The notes under the pieces are model-generated. The model was not told the origin of the DNA. It did no database searches and worked only from the letters and a program-made list of their open reading frames with translations. A program made the translations under genes and the position numbers. This document shows, piece after piece, positions 9,586 through 21,204 of a stretch of DNA of 64,000 nt (its first letter is position 1; the number at the start of each line of letters is the position of its first letter). Source of the stretch: Sanghuangporus weigelae (taxonomy: Eukaryota > Basidiomycota > Agaricomycetes > Hymenochaetales > Hymenochaetaceae); NCBI GenBank assembly GCA_033182465.1, contig CP137329.1, positions 1 through 64,000 of the forward strand. The letters run 5' to 3'.

Positions 9586-9636
9586 TGCCCTGAGAGCCGT
9601 CAACGTTCCCCAGGCCTCAGGTCTCTGTTCTTCACC

Positions 9637-11996
9637 ATGTTGATGTCGCCGAGGTCGTGGTCAACCGCCGCCGTCGCGCTTGTGTCTTGCACTCTCACGC
9701 TCTCAGCACTCCGCGGTGTGCACGCGTCTCCCGTCGACGGTCATCTGCTTACCTCCTCCGTCCACACCGTATTCGAGTCTCGCCAGCAGAATGACGCAAA
9801 GCTGCGTTTCGTTCGTGATTCCGGTGTCTGCGAGACAACGCCAGGCGTAGGCCAGATATCAGGCTATATCGACATTGGCCCCAACATGTCAATGGTCAGC
9901 CCACTCTTGTACATCGTTAAGGCAGGCGGATCTAATATTCTACTTGCAGTGGTTTTGGTTCTTCGAAGCGAGACACAACCCGGAGACCGCACCTTTTACG
10001 CTTTGGTACAGCTATCTACCAGCTATGTCGTTTTTCTGCGCAGTCGCACTCATGATACCCCTTTTTTCAGGTTGAACGGAGGTCCGGGTTGCTCATCTAT
10101 GATCGGACTTTTCCAAGGTCGGTCCCCCCACTCTTTTCTCCCGATCTCCTACCAAAGCATTCTTTTCAGAGAATGGACCGTGTAATGTTCTGGGAGATGG
10201 TCAAACGACAGTGCTGAACCCATTCAGGTCAGTGCCGTTTGCATCTAGTCCCCCATGAATGATCAGCTCATGGCCGCTCTCGTCTGCCAGCTGGAACAAT
10301 ATCAGCAACAGTTCGTAACCTTGTTATCCCACTGTGTCCGTCATTCTCAAATCTGTGCAGTGATATACATCGACCAGCCTATTGGCACCGGCTTCTCTTT
10401 CGGCTCTGATCTCGTCAACAGCACCAAGTCAGCTGCTCCTTTCGTCTGGACCGCTTTCCAGATTCTATTCGAGAGCGGCGAGTTCAGCAAGTTCCGCAGT
10501 CGAGAGTTAGCAGATGTCCTATGCTCTGTATTACCGACTCGAACTGATTCCGGATACTCAGGTTCTTCTTCGCCACAGAGAGTTACGGAGGGCACTACGG
10601 TCCTGCTTTCGTCACCTTCTTCGATCAGCAGAATGAACGGATCGCAGACGGGACAATCGAAGGCGTTCCAATCACTGTCAGTGCTTTGCTCATCAATAAG
10701 TACGCGATTCTGTTTTTATTTCCCAATCCGTTTTCTTACCTTGGGATATGCAGCGGCTGGTATGACCCCCTCCTCCAAAACGAGGCCTATGTCCAATTCG
10801 CGATGGACGCACCAGGTTATGGACCTCTTCAGCCCCCCAACGTCCTCAAGAAGTTAAACCAGTCATTCTTCGAACCTGGTGAGTTGCTCTTCGGTTTACT
10901 TCCCAAGAGCGAAACATTTCCATTTGACCGTCCTTGTCTTCGCGCTCTATATTTTGTTCTAGGTGGCTGCATGGATCAGGAACTCGCTTGCTATCAAGCT
11001 GATGCGGATGACGAGGTACAGAACACTGGCAGTATTCCCTCTGTTTCTCTGATATACAGCTGTCTACAATAGGCCGGCGAGCACGGCCCGGGTAACTTCG
11101 CTTTGAGCAATCAAGTGTGCAGGCAGGCGGACAATTTCTGCGTAAGAATAATTCTTAATCTCTGGTTCTTCATAATGTAAACATATATCGAATAGATTGA
11201 GAACGTCTTTGTACCTGCGGTTGGCGATCGCGATTCGGATGACCTGCGCCAAAATAGCTCTGCGCTATTCCCTCCAGAGTTTTACTTAAAGCTTCTCGCT
11301 AATGAGACTATCAAGCGGCAGATCGGGGCAGAGAGCACCTACTCGGAATGTCCCGATGCGCCGTTTGAGTTGTTTGATCGAACGGGCGATGTATGTGCTG
11401 CGAGCTTAATAAGCAACAGGTTGGAAACTAAACCTTGCATCCTTAGGACGCGAGGACATTGCTACCCCAGCTCGGAGCACTTGCGAATTCAGGGATGAAG
11501 ATGCTTATTTGGGTGCGCTGACTTTTCATTTGTCATTTATTTTCATGACTTGAAGCGTTACAGGCTGGTGACGCGGATATCAAGTGTGTTTCTCAATGTC
11601 TTCCGGACATATCATCATCTTACCTCGCATCCTAGCTGTAACTGGCTCGGAGGACATGCTTCCGTCCTCGCTATGGATTGGTTTGGACATGATCAGCTTG
11701 CCGCAACACCGTTCACGAATATGACAATCAATGGAAACCCTGTCGCGGCTATACAGAACGTGGGCAACTTTTCGTTCGCGTACGTAACCCTGATGTTTTT
11801 CTGTTCAAAGAATACTCAGCTATATCCTTTGCAGGCGAGTATTCCAGGCAGGTCATGAAGTGGTAAGCCTCGTTTATGTTTTCCTTCTCGACAGATAGCA
11901 CTGGCTGAGATGCACCTGTAGCCGGCATTTCAGCCTGGAGCGGCATTCGTAATATTCTCGCAAATCATCAACGGTGAACAACTTCACTCTGTGTAA
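9637..11996 (+). CDS. Secreted serine carboxypeptidase (S10), first copy
   Basis: Releases C-terminal residues from peptides, probably in the secretory pathway or outside the cell. An N-terminal hydrophobic signal (about the first 30 residues) ends near GVHASP. Spliced landmarks in order: the oxyanion region FTLWLNGGPGCSSMIGLFQ and ENGPC; YIDQPIGTGFSFG; the nucleophile Ser in FFFATESYGGHYGPAF; LLINNGWYDP; the catalytic Asp region LIWAGDADIKC; and the catalytic His in VFQAGHEVPAFQP. The end is GEQLHSV and a stop at 11994-11996. About ten short introns are needed and every junction tested keeps frame, so the gene looks intact. A second, diverged S10 gene follows on the same strand, so this is a small local cluster. 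The precise start could be the Met at 9637 or the one two codons on. Confidence 0.9.
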
Positions 11997-12678
11997 GGAT
12001 CATTGGGGCAGGTGATGCCTAGACGGAACGGCAGAATGAGTTGTATCGCGGACCGTGATAAGAAGGAACGAAGCCGTTGTGACCGATCGAAAATAACGTG
12101 CGTGTGAACTAAAGGCATAAAATGTTTATGATACCATGGTGCTTGAAGTGTGACCGAGTTCAAACACCACGATTCTCCCGATGATGCCATGCGGTTCTTC
12201 GACTTATCTGTCGGACGACGTGCTAGAACGTTGAGTGAAACTCCTGCCGCGATATCTCTGATAACGCTGGAATGACTATTTCTCGTGTGTTCCCTACACT
12301 CGAATTCCTTTTGTTGTTCTCTGGTTCTTACACCTGCGTTGGCTGGACTGTTGTACGTTGTCCCGACCGAGGTAAACAAAAGGGGACTCTCTCAATTGCA
12401 ACGACCAAGCTAAAATTAGACGAGCGATCATGCTGACTCCTTGAGAAATTCTGTTCTTCTGCTTCTTATTGCGATCTCGTGGCCAGCGAACATACGCTCT
12501 TCCTCCTGCTAGCGCGTGGTCTCTGTGCATTCTCTTCCGTTGCCTTCACCGATGATGCCTAATGATAAGACAAACCTCGGCCGCCAAGCCGCGAAGACTC
12601 GGTTTGTCAGGACTTCAGTGGTATATAAATATAAGCATAAATCTTCCTGGTTAAACGATCAAGGTCGCGTCGACGAAG
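11997..12678. other. Intergenic stretch between the two S10 genes
   Basis: About 680 bp with no gene recognised. It ends with a TATA-like element GTATATAAAT (12621-12630), about 50 bp upstream of the next ATG. Confidence 0.55.
12621..12630 (+). promoter_or_regulatory. TATA-like box of the second S10 peptidase
   Basis: GTATATAAAT followed by more A/T-rich sequence, 49 bp before the ATG at 12679. Confidence 0.5.
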
Positions 12679-15240
12679 ATGAAGGTCGTAGGTGCCACAC
12701 TCCGCTTCACTCTGCTTATCGCTTGTGGCTTGGTCCAGTATGCTATGGGCCAAGCAGGCGCCAGCTCTCTTACTGGAATAGACGAAACTATTGCAATCCA
12801 GCGCGAAGGTCTACAACGCCTGCGCGAGTTCCTCGGTCCCAGTGGATTTTCGGAGGGCCCAAAGAAGAGAGCCTCCGAACCAACGATAACGTTCTTTAAC
12901 CCTGAAGCACAACAGTTTTTCGTTGATGGAACAACTATTCCAGATGGTTGGTCACCGTTCAGTATTGTCTGTCTGATATTTTTCTTTCTGATTGGTGCAT
13001 TCGGTAGTAAACTTCGACGCCGGACCGTCCTGGGCAGGTCTGATGCCAATTAGCAACGCACCGAATGAAACACGTAAACTTTTCTTCTGGTTAGTATTCG
13101 TTAACGTGTAATTCTTGGTTTGATATAATGTCGACAGGTTTTGGCCAACGAATAATGCCTCAAACGGCGATGATTTACTTTTCTGGACAAACGGTGAATT
13201 GTAACGACTGATGTGTAACATTGTCTTTCTCACTATGTTGCCTGTAGGGGGTCCTGGATGCTCATCTCTAGAAGGATTCTTGCAAGAGAACGGTCCTATA
13301 TGTGAAACTTATTTTTGGCCTTTCCATTTCCAAAGTAAATGAGCTGATGTGTTCTCTGATAAGCTTGGTCTTGGGGACAAGCGGAACCGACACCGTGAGT
13401 CCAATTTGCCTTTTACGCCTATATTATTGCTGAAAGCCATAATATCATTCAGAAACATGTGGTCATGGACAAATCTGTCTCACGTACTGTGGGTTGAGCA
13501 GCCAGTCGGCGTGGGTCATTTGAGTCGTTTGTTGGCTAGACAGGGCAACTGATGTGATGGAATGTATAAAGACGGGCTTCAGTCAAGGGACACCAAGCAT
13601 CGAAAACGATGATCAACTCGCAGAGCAGGTTATGGGATTCCTAGGACAGTTCCTCAATGTCTTTAGCGAGCTCAAAGGAAAGAATTTCTACGTATCAGGG
13701 GAGAGCGTGAGTAATGAGAAGTCTTTACTATATTCTCCTCTTCAACAAAACTGATGAAGTGCCCAGTATGCTGGCTTCTGTGAGTTTGATTTCAATAGTG
13801 TTAGCTGTGCGACTGTAAAACGTTCTCCCAAAGACGTCCCGTATATAGCGAATTGGATATACGAGCATCCCAGCCTTGATTTGAACCTGAAAGGCATCTG
13901 GATCGCGGATCCTACTCTGACCTACGGTGTCTTGCAACAAGATGTTCCAGCACTTAGATTTGTCCAGGTAACCGAATTTACAATATTATTTTGACTCGTA
14001 CAATCTCTTATCTATCGAGAACAGTCACATCCGGACCTGTTCCCATTCAACTCTTCTTTCATGGTCACCCTGCAGAACATATCCGATACCTGCGGGTACA
14101 CAGATTATCTCGATCAGTTTGTCACCTATCCTCCTGCAGGCCAGCTACCCTTACCAAACGGAACGCAAGGAGGTTTTTCAGCTGTCGCTTCGTGCCGAGT
14201 CCACAGTCCAATTCAGAGAGCGATACAGGTGTAAGATCATTCATTCGGTTTGGAGAAAACCTGACGCCAACGTTCCGACTAGGTTGAACCCTGTATTCGA
14301 TGTTTATCGTGTATCTGATACCTGGCCAAACTTATGTGAGCACATCCTGATGCTCCTGTATACTAATATTCTGAATGGAATAATAGGGAGTGTACTCGGC
14401 TTTCCTCGCTCTACCCAAGAGTTCGTTTACTTCAATAGGTAAGCCGAGTCGAGATGCTTCACCGTCTTCATCACCTCAACCTGAATCAACTTCTAGGACT
14501 GATGTACGAAATGAGATCTAGATCTTCGAAACTATCGTGCCTGAATGCCTTTTTATAGGTGCAAGATGCCATCCACGCACCCCACATTGTCTGGCGGTCG
14601 TGTACAAATACGAATGTTTACGTGAACACTACGACGGGACGTCCGATCAGCGATCAATCGATCCCATCGATGCTGAGCATCATGCCTAATGTCATCGAAA
14701 AGTCAGAACGCACAGTTGTTGTGCATGGCCTTGCGGTATGCTGCAGAACGCTCAATCAGATTCACTAATAACTAATGACGCCTCACTCCTGATAGGATTT
14801 CATTCTTATTGCTGAGGGAACCCGCATTGCTATCCAGTCTGTCTTTCCATTCCATAGTTTGTCTATCCTGAAGTAAACCTACATAGAAACATGACATGGA
14901 ACGGTGCGCAAGGCTTTCAAACGCCAATCGAACCGGAATCGTTCACTGTCGAAAATTTCGGGACTTTCGGCAGTGAACATACAGAACGCGGGCTAACCTG
15001 TGCGCACGTTTTTTTATCTTCACACTTTCAATACGCTGATACTTGTCAGATGTGGAATTCGAGTTTTCTGGGCACATGACACCTCGTATGCTCTGGTTCT
15101 TTTAATTTCCTGTGATTCATCTTGGCTAATTCATCTTGTATAGAATTCGTCCCGTGGGCGGCTTTCAATACCATTGCATTTCTCCTTGGAAGACAGGCAT
15201 CCCCTTCGACTTGAAGGAGTACTACAAGGTGCTACAGTAA
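12679..15240 (+). CDS. Secreted serine carboxypeptidase (S10), second copy
   Basis: Signal peptide MKVVGATLRFTLLIACGLVQ and following residues, then a spliced S10 protein. Landmarks are PSWAGLMPIS, KLFFWFWPTN, LLFWTNGGPGCSSLEGFLQE, VLWVEQPVGVG, FSQGTPSIENDDQLAEQ, the nucleophile in GKNFYVSGESYAGFYVPYIA, GIWIADPTLTY, the Asp region VVVHGLADFILIAEGTR and the His in FEFSGHMTPQFVPWAAF. The ending is LKEYYKVLQ and the stop is at 15238-15240. The nucleophile motif is split by introns (GES|YAGF|YVPY) that rejoin in frame. The subfamily differs from the first copy (GESYAG against TESYGG), so the pair is not a recent duplication. It is tail to tail with the MFS cluster, with only about 30 bp between the stops. 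Confidence 0.9.
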
Positions 15241-15272
15241 AATAGATCATCTACAAGCAGTTATTGTGTTGA

Positions 15273-17943
15273 TTATAGCGTATATTTGAAATCGGGGGCA
15301 CGATCTCCGAGCTCGTGCATTTCTTCAACTGAAAGGTCGACTTTGCCTCCTGCCTGTTCAATATTCTCGCGCCTGCGGGAATTGATCCCGTAAATATGCC
15401 GCAATCGCCAATGGTGTGCACGCAAATCCAATCCCAATAAACAATAGGACAAGTCCGTCTTCCAGAAAAGAATATTATTCATTTGCCTTAAAGTTCGCGA
15501 GACGTGGAAACACAGAAAGCTTACGTCCAAGGATGTAACGTGGAGCGTCCATTGTTCGGTATATGTTGCTAGCTAGGATCGCACGCGTCAGGCGTGATTG
15601 ATGCTGAAACGAAGAAATAATGTACCTATTGCACCAGAAAAACTACCGATACCGATTTGCAATGTCATCCCAACACCACGTTTATACTGACCTGAAAGAT
15701 TGTTTCCGAGCCTACAGAAGAAAATGGTATGCAACTTCTCTCTTGACAAGGAACAACGATTCCGACTCACTACGCGACCACCCCGGGAAAGGGAGCGTAG
15801 GATCCCGCAACACATAAAAAGGTCCCGAAGTACTTCACGCCTCTCGGTGCCGGAGATATATTGATGCTGAACCCGACGACGAGTATTGCCAACCCCAACA
15901 GGATGAAGGGAGAGCGTTTCTGGACCTTATCGGAGAAATGCGCGAATACGAGAAGCACAATACCCGACAAAATAACCGACGAATCGGCGTTGGATCTTAG
16001 GCAGAAGACACCGCATTAAGACACCGTATTTCGACTCACATGCAAAGACATACGGAGGAACCGTCAGTAGCTGTGTAATGGGAACACTGTATCCAAAGCT
16101 ATAGAAATATTAGTATTGACGTCGAGTAGCCAGATCAACGATGGATTCTACCCAGAGATAATAGAGCTGCCAGTGCACCGCGATCTCATCAGCATCAACA
16201 TTTCTCAAGAAAAGAGCAGAACCTCACGGCAAGAAGAGCGAAATGCTGTAGACTGACACAGAGTTTAAGTTTGTGATGGAACAGGTCATGGAATACAGGC
16301 GACTTACGCGGTCCAACGATTGACATGTACACCAATATGTGAAGCCATACTTGCCAATCCTTGAAAGCTGCCCACACATAGCGTAAAACAAACTCCTCGG
16401 CCTCACCAAATCCTCTCGAGTTGTCATACTCTACAGTCAGGAATTGCATAAACTCTGGGTGTATGTCGGAGTAATTATCCCTACTTTTTCTGTGAATCAC
16501 ATAGGCGCGCTCCTCCGGAGTTAGGAAGGACGCAGTCACCGAGAAATCGACCAACACTAACAACCAGGTTAAAATCTACACAGTCGCAAGTGAACGTCTA
16601 GCGAACCAAAAAAGGCTACAATGCCAACGGCGACGGTTGCAATGCCTTCAAGAATCTAAATTTGTTGAATTTAGATCAAGGTCGACGCCTTCAGATCGAA
16701 CTCACGAAAATCCACGACCATGCTCTGAAGCCCTGCGTACCATCCATATGCTCGATCGCAAATGCCAACAAACCAGAAAACGCTCCAGCGATTGTCGCTG
16801 CGCCGAAGAAAAGACCAATCCTATATTGCTGCATATAGCGCGGGTACCAGAATGTGAGACTGGTTTAACAGCATCAGAAAAGCCTATTAGAACGGCAGAT
16901 ACCAAGTGAACTCACTAGTAAACAACACCCGGGAAAAGCCCTGCTTCTGCTACTCCGAGACAGACTCGAGTGCCAACCAACTGAGGGTATCTGTGCGTTC
17001 CGAATCAGATCAAATGAAGCGCTCAGGGTACAGACGGATTCGGTTCACGTTTTTACTAGGCCCATCAAGGTCCTAGATATCATGCATTCAAGTCAGTTTA
17101 TCACAAACACGGACCAAGCTCGTAGATTCTCACATCACCGTTCCCCAAACGATCTGATCATCGTTATCTTAATTTTTCTTCCGTAAATTCGAAGGTGCCT
17201 TACGTACAGTAATCCCAGGAAGCCATCTATAATACATCATCAGAAAGAACATAACTCGGGGTATCATAGCGTCCTTACCTTGAAGGGCGAAATTTCTTCA
17301 GCACCAAACTGCGTGTCGACTTTTCAGAGGGTGTTTGATCATAAAAGTCATTGCACTCACTTTGCTGGGCACTCAAATAAACAATAAGGGATGAAAAAAT
17401 GGTCTTTAAACAGCGTCAATGAGAGCCAGGAGTATCCGAAGTTGCCGCTTACAAGGGCAATATTGTACTTGTTTCCGTCTGTACATCATCAATCAGTTTA
17501 CTTAATGTACGATGGCATAGAAGAAGGGAGAGCCATGCCTAGTTCGAGCTCTTCAACAAGTCCAGCAAGCTTCGCATTTCCTTACATGATAGAATGTGGG
17601 AAGTAAACTCAGGAGCGAATTCTGAATTGTGGTAGTTTACCGATGTTCCCTGTGCAACGCAAGATCAATAAGACATAAATCATTGATGCCAAAGCACACG
17701 CACCGCGATCCAAGAATGAGCAAAGGTACATGAGGCTCAAAATAGGCAAAATTCTCGAGTCAATCTTTCTATACTATACAAACGCTTCACCTCCTCGGGG
17801 GAAAGCTCAGGAGGCGGTGGAAGAGTCGAGTCGCCTCCGAAGTCGAATTGCACTGTTCCGATCTTCTTCTCATCGATAACATCTTCTATAGATCCTTTAT
17901 CGAGACTCGCCGAGTCGATTTCGCTCTTGCGCACCTGAGCCAT
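15273..17943 (-). pseudogene. MFS transporter of the allantoate/nicotinate permease type, copy A, probably inactive
   Basis: First of three tandem minus-strand paralogues of the fungal anion:cation symporter (DAL5-like) group of the major facilitator superfamily. It starts MAQVRKSEIDSASLDK, has the PPPPELSPEEVKRLY lead, and ends LGDRAPDFKYTL, as copy C does. Conserved stretches remain (LTPEERAYVIHRK, DWQVWLHILVYMSIVGP). Near residue 51 the tandem 5-bp duplication CTATACTATA (17769-17778, plus strand) shifts the frame just before the RKIDSRILPILSLMY stretch that both sister copies keep in frame. A further insertion of about 60 bp, absent from B and C, follows the exon encoding GNAKLAGLVEELEL. 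A 9-nt micro-exon (GGAACATCG) matches those in B and C. A TATA-like TTTTATAA lies about 65 bp upstream. The 5-bp change could be an assembly error, but two lesions favour decay. Confidence 0.75.
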
Positions 17944-18227
17944 CCTAATCAAAGTGAAAGGAGAAGGGCAACTGAGCAAAATGGGCAATCGCAATCAACT
18001 GATCCGCTTTTATAACATTTGTTCTGTCGAATAATCATTTGCGCCATTCCATTGATCACTGACGAGCCTTGGTTGGAATAAGATAACGAGGTCATGTGGA
18101 TGATGGTTTGGAGAAGTCCCTCTCACACGACCACTCGCCGACCAGTCCTAATTCCGGGTAGCTAAATCCAGATCATCTCTTTACATAATAATTGCTTCCT
18201 TTAGAAAAAAACGTTTTCACACAAATT

Positions 18228-20834
18228 TTACAGAGTATAAATAAAATTAGGCGCCCTATCTCCCATCTCCCTTAGTTCGACGACTGAATACCTATCCGTG
18301 CCTGCTTCAATTTCTCTCTTTCGCCTGGCATTTATCCCCGTGTACAAGAAGATAAGTGAAGGCGTCGCTACGAGACCGATACCTACAAACATAAGAGCAA
18401 TGCCGTCTGGAGTATCATTAACATCAGAATTCTACGGAGACTGAGTATCAACTAAATATTCCACGCACGACCAAGTATGTAACGAGGCGCATCCCGTGTG
18501 CGATAAATATTGCTCGCTTTTAGGAATCTGAGTATTCTTCATAGACGCCCAAAGATGAAATAACGCACCAATCGCCCCAGAAAAATTACCAATGCCAATA
18601 TGCAGAGCCATTCCGACTCCTCGCTTATACTGTCCCGCAAGATTATTTCCGAGCCTTATTCATCGTGGAAGTTTGACTATCATCATTTCATCCGGACTTT
18701 GAATGAATCCTTACCATGCAACCACGCCTGGAAAGGCCGCGTATGACCCGGCAACGCAAAAGAATGTACCAAAGTATTTTGCTGCCCGAGACGCTGGAGA
18801 GATGTTTATACTGAAACCAACAAGAAGCATTGAGAGACCAAGCATAATAAACGGTGAGCGCTTTTGCATCTTGTCTGAAAAGTGCGCAAATGCGAAAAGA
18901 ACAATTGCTGGTTTAGAGAGAGAGGAAAGCGTAAGAAACGTAGATCAGACGCAAGAGCTTAAACGATTTACTCGCAAAGACATAAGGAGGAACCGAGAGC
19001 AGTTGGGACACGGGTGCGCTAAATCCAAATCTGAGCGACGCGATCAGACGAATGCATAAACAAGATAACTAAAGAAGTGCCGAACCCCGAAATTATGGAT
19101 CTGTGAGATAGCTTAGACGAAATATATAAAAGTTTTGGAGCTAAGGTCTTACGGTAAGAAGAGCGAAATTCCGTAGACTATGCGATGGTTTGTTAGTCTT
19201 TGCATTATTCATGAACATTGATGCAACATACGGGGCCCGACTATTGACATGTACACCAAGATGTGAAGCCATACTTGCCAATCAGTGATCGCATCCCATA
19301 CATATCGCCACCGAAACTCTTCAGCTTCTCCGCTGCCTGAGTTGTCATATTCTGCCCAAATTTTCGATGGTGAGTTACCTTGAGCAAACGGCAAGCAATT
19401 GCTCACTTTTCCTGTGGACGATATAGGCTCGCTCCTCCGGAGTTAAGAAAGTGGCAGTAGAAGGAGAGTCGACGATGACTGATATAGAACGTGGGTTACT
19501 TACACTCCAATCATAAGATCTACTCTTACTAAAGAATGCCATAAGGCCAACTACAACGGTTGCAATTCCTTCTAAAATCTACTTCTTTGAATATGACTTC
19601 ATCTTCTGCAAATGTTGTTTCGTTGACTTACAAAAATCCAGGACCAAGCTTCAAGCCCTTGTATACCATCCATAAATTCAATGGCAAATGCAAGTAGTCC
19701 CGAGAATGCTCCAGCTGTTGTGGCGGCGCTTTCAATAATGCCAACGAAGCTGCATCATGTTTCGTGGATACCAAAAAGTCAAGCTACCGGCAATAGTTTC
19801 ATTATTTCAGAAAAGATCTCGAAACGGAGAAAAACTGACTAGTAAACCGCGCCTGGGAATAGACCCGCCTCTGCAATGCCCAGGCATATTCTGACGCCGA
19901 TCAGCTGAGGATAACTAACAAAGGGAAATAAGGTCATGACGTGAAGGCCAGGGTCACACTGCACCTATTTACGAGACCCATAACAGTCCTGAAATCGAGC
20001 TATGCTAAGTATGGACTTCTCGAATAATGCCAACTCACATGACTGTGCCCCAAAGGATCTTTCGTCAAGAGGCGTGAGTCGACGATACAAGAATGCAAGT
20101 AATGCGGAAGCTTACAGTAATACCGGGCAGCCATCTAGGTGGAAATGTCAAGCATTTGTATGTACACGTCGAATTAGGCACACCTAGATGGTCTTAACTT
20201 CTTGAGCACTAGACTTTTTTGCTAGATTGTCAGTGGCTATATAGTCCTAGCATAACGCTCATCACATACTTAGCCGGACATTCTGCGAGGCAGTAAGGCT
20301 TCTTGAAGTTAGAATTGAAACAAAATAATCAAACGCTCGCTTACTATAAAGTACATAGTCTTCGACAGAATATATCAGTGCTATATCTGTCTCAGATGTG
20401 CGAGTGCACTTACAAGAGCTATGTTGTACTGATTTCCTACAAGGTGTAACTGGTCTACGAGTCCGGCGAGCTTTGCATTGCCTATATGTTACATAAGATC
20501 AAGGGCCCGAAGTGATGAAAAGGAGACCCACCAATATTTCCTAACGCGAACATAAAACGTGTCAGTACTGGATAACGGATATTACGTGCCATTGCGTACC
20601 ACGGTCCAAAAACGAGCAAAGGTACATGATACTTAGGATTGGCATGAGTCTGAAATCAATTTTCCGGTAAAGTCGTGCTACTTCCTTGTCGGAAAGCGCA
20701 GGTGGAGGAGGTAGTGCAGAATCATCATCAAATTCGCGTAGCTCAAGAGAATTCTCTTCCAGCTGAGTATGCTCTGACACTGAGACCAATGTAGAACGTT
20801 TTGCTTCGTACTCTTTTTCCCTTGCCTCTGTCAT
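18228..20834 (-). CDS. MFS transporter, allantoate/nicotinate permease type, copy B
   Basis: Plasma-membrane proton-coupled transporter for small organic anions or vitamins, judged by family; the substrate is unknown. It starts MTEAREKEYEAKRS, followed by PPPPALSDKEVARLYRKIDF and LMPILSIMYLCSFLDRG, which begins the first membrane segment. A 9-nt micro-exon GAAATATTG then supplies part of GNIGNAKLAGLV. Further on come STATFLTPEERAYIVHRK, the stretch GEAEEFRWRYVWDA and DWQVWLHILVYMSIVGP. The C-terminus is INARRKREIEAGTDRYSVVELREMGDR in two adjacent parts, ending APNFIYTL. It has many short introns. Not every intron was traced, so integrity is likely rather than proven. Coding identity to A and C is clear but not high, so the tandem array is not young. 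Confidence 0.82.
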
Positions 20835-21204
20835 AGCAAACAGCTTTGGCAGGTAGAGGGAATAAGAAACAGGGGTGGTCACTTGGGCGCATATATAAAT
20901 GGCTGCCGGGATGCGACACATTCCCTGCTCTCCACACTAGCACCGGGCGAGCGCTCCCCTTCTCTCATTCAATTGGTTGACTAGAATAGTGCAGAACAAA
21001 AAATAACTTCAACGAAGATCATGCAGTTCCATACTTGCTCACGCCGGTCATGGGTTCTGTATGCTTGCGGGTTCGACGTAATCGGTTCGTTCCTCTCTTA
21101 CTTTATAAGCCGCATATCCGACGTCGGAACGGCGAGAAACATGTGCAATCGGGTGTGAGAGTCGTCTATTGCAATATTGCGATAATCGCGTCAGAGCTAC
21201 AGGT
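20835..21204. other. Intergenic stretch between MFS copies B and C
   Basis: About 370 bp, with the copy B promoter (TATA-like at 20891-20900) and the copy C 3' end. No other gene is seen. Confidence 0.55.
20891..20900 (-). promoter_or_regulatory. TATA-like box of MFS copy B
   Basis: ATTTATATAT on the minus strand, about 57 bp upstream of the copy B start codon. Confidence 0.5.

Larger units (their letters stand above)
9090..9636. other. Divergent promoter region, hexokinase and S10 peptidase
   Basis: Between two divergent genes. It holds a GAGTCC microsatellite (9352-9408), a T-tract near 9480-9492, and a TATA-like TTATAAATAG at 9576-9585, about 52 bp upstream of the peptidase ATG. Confidence 0.6.
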
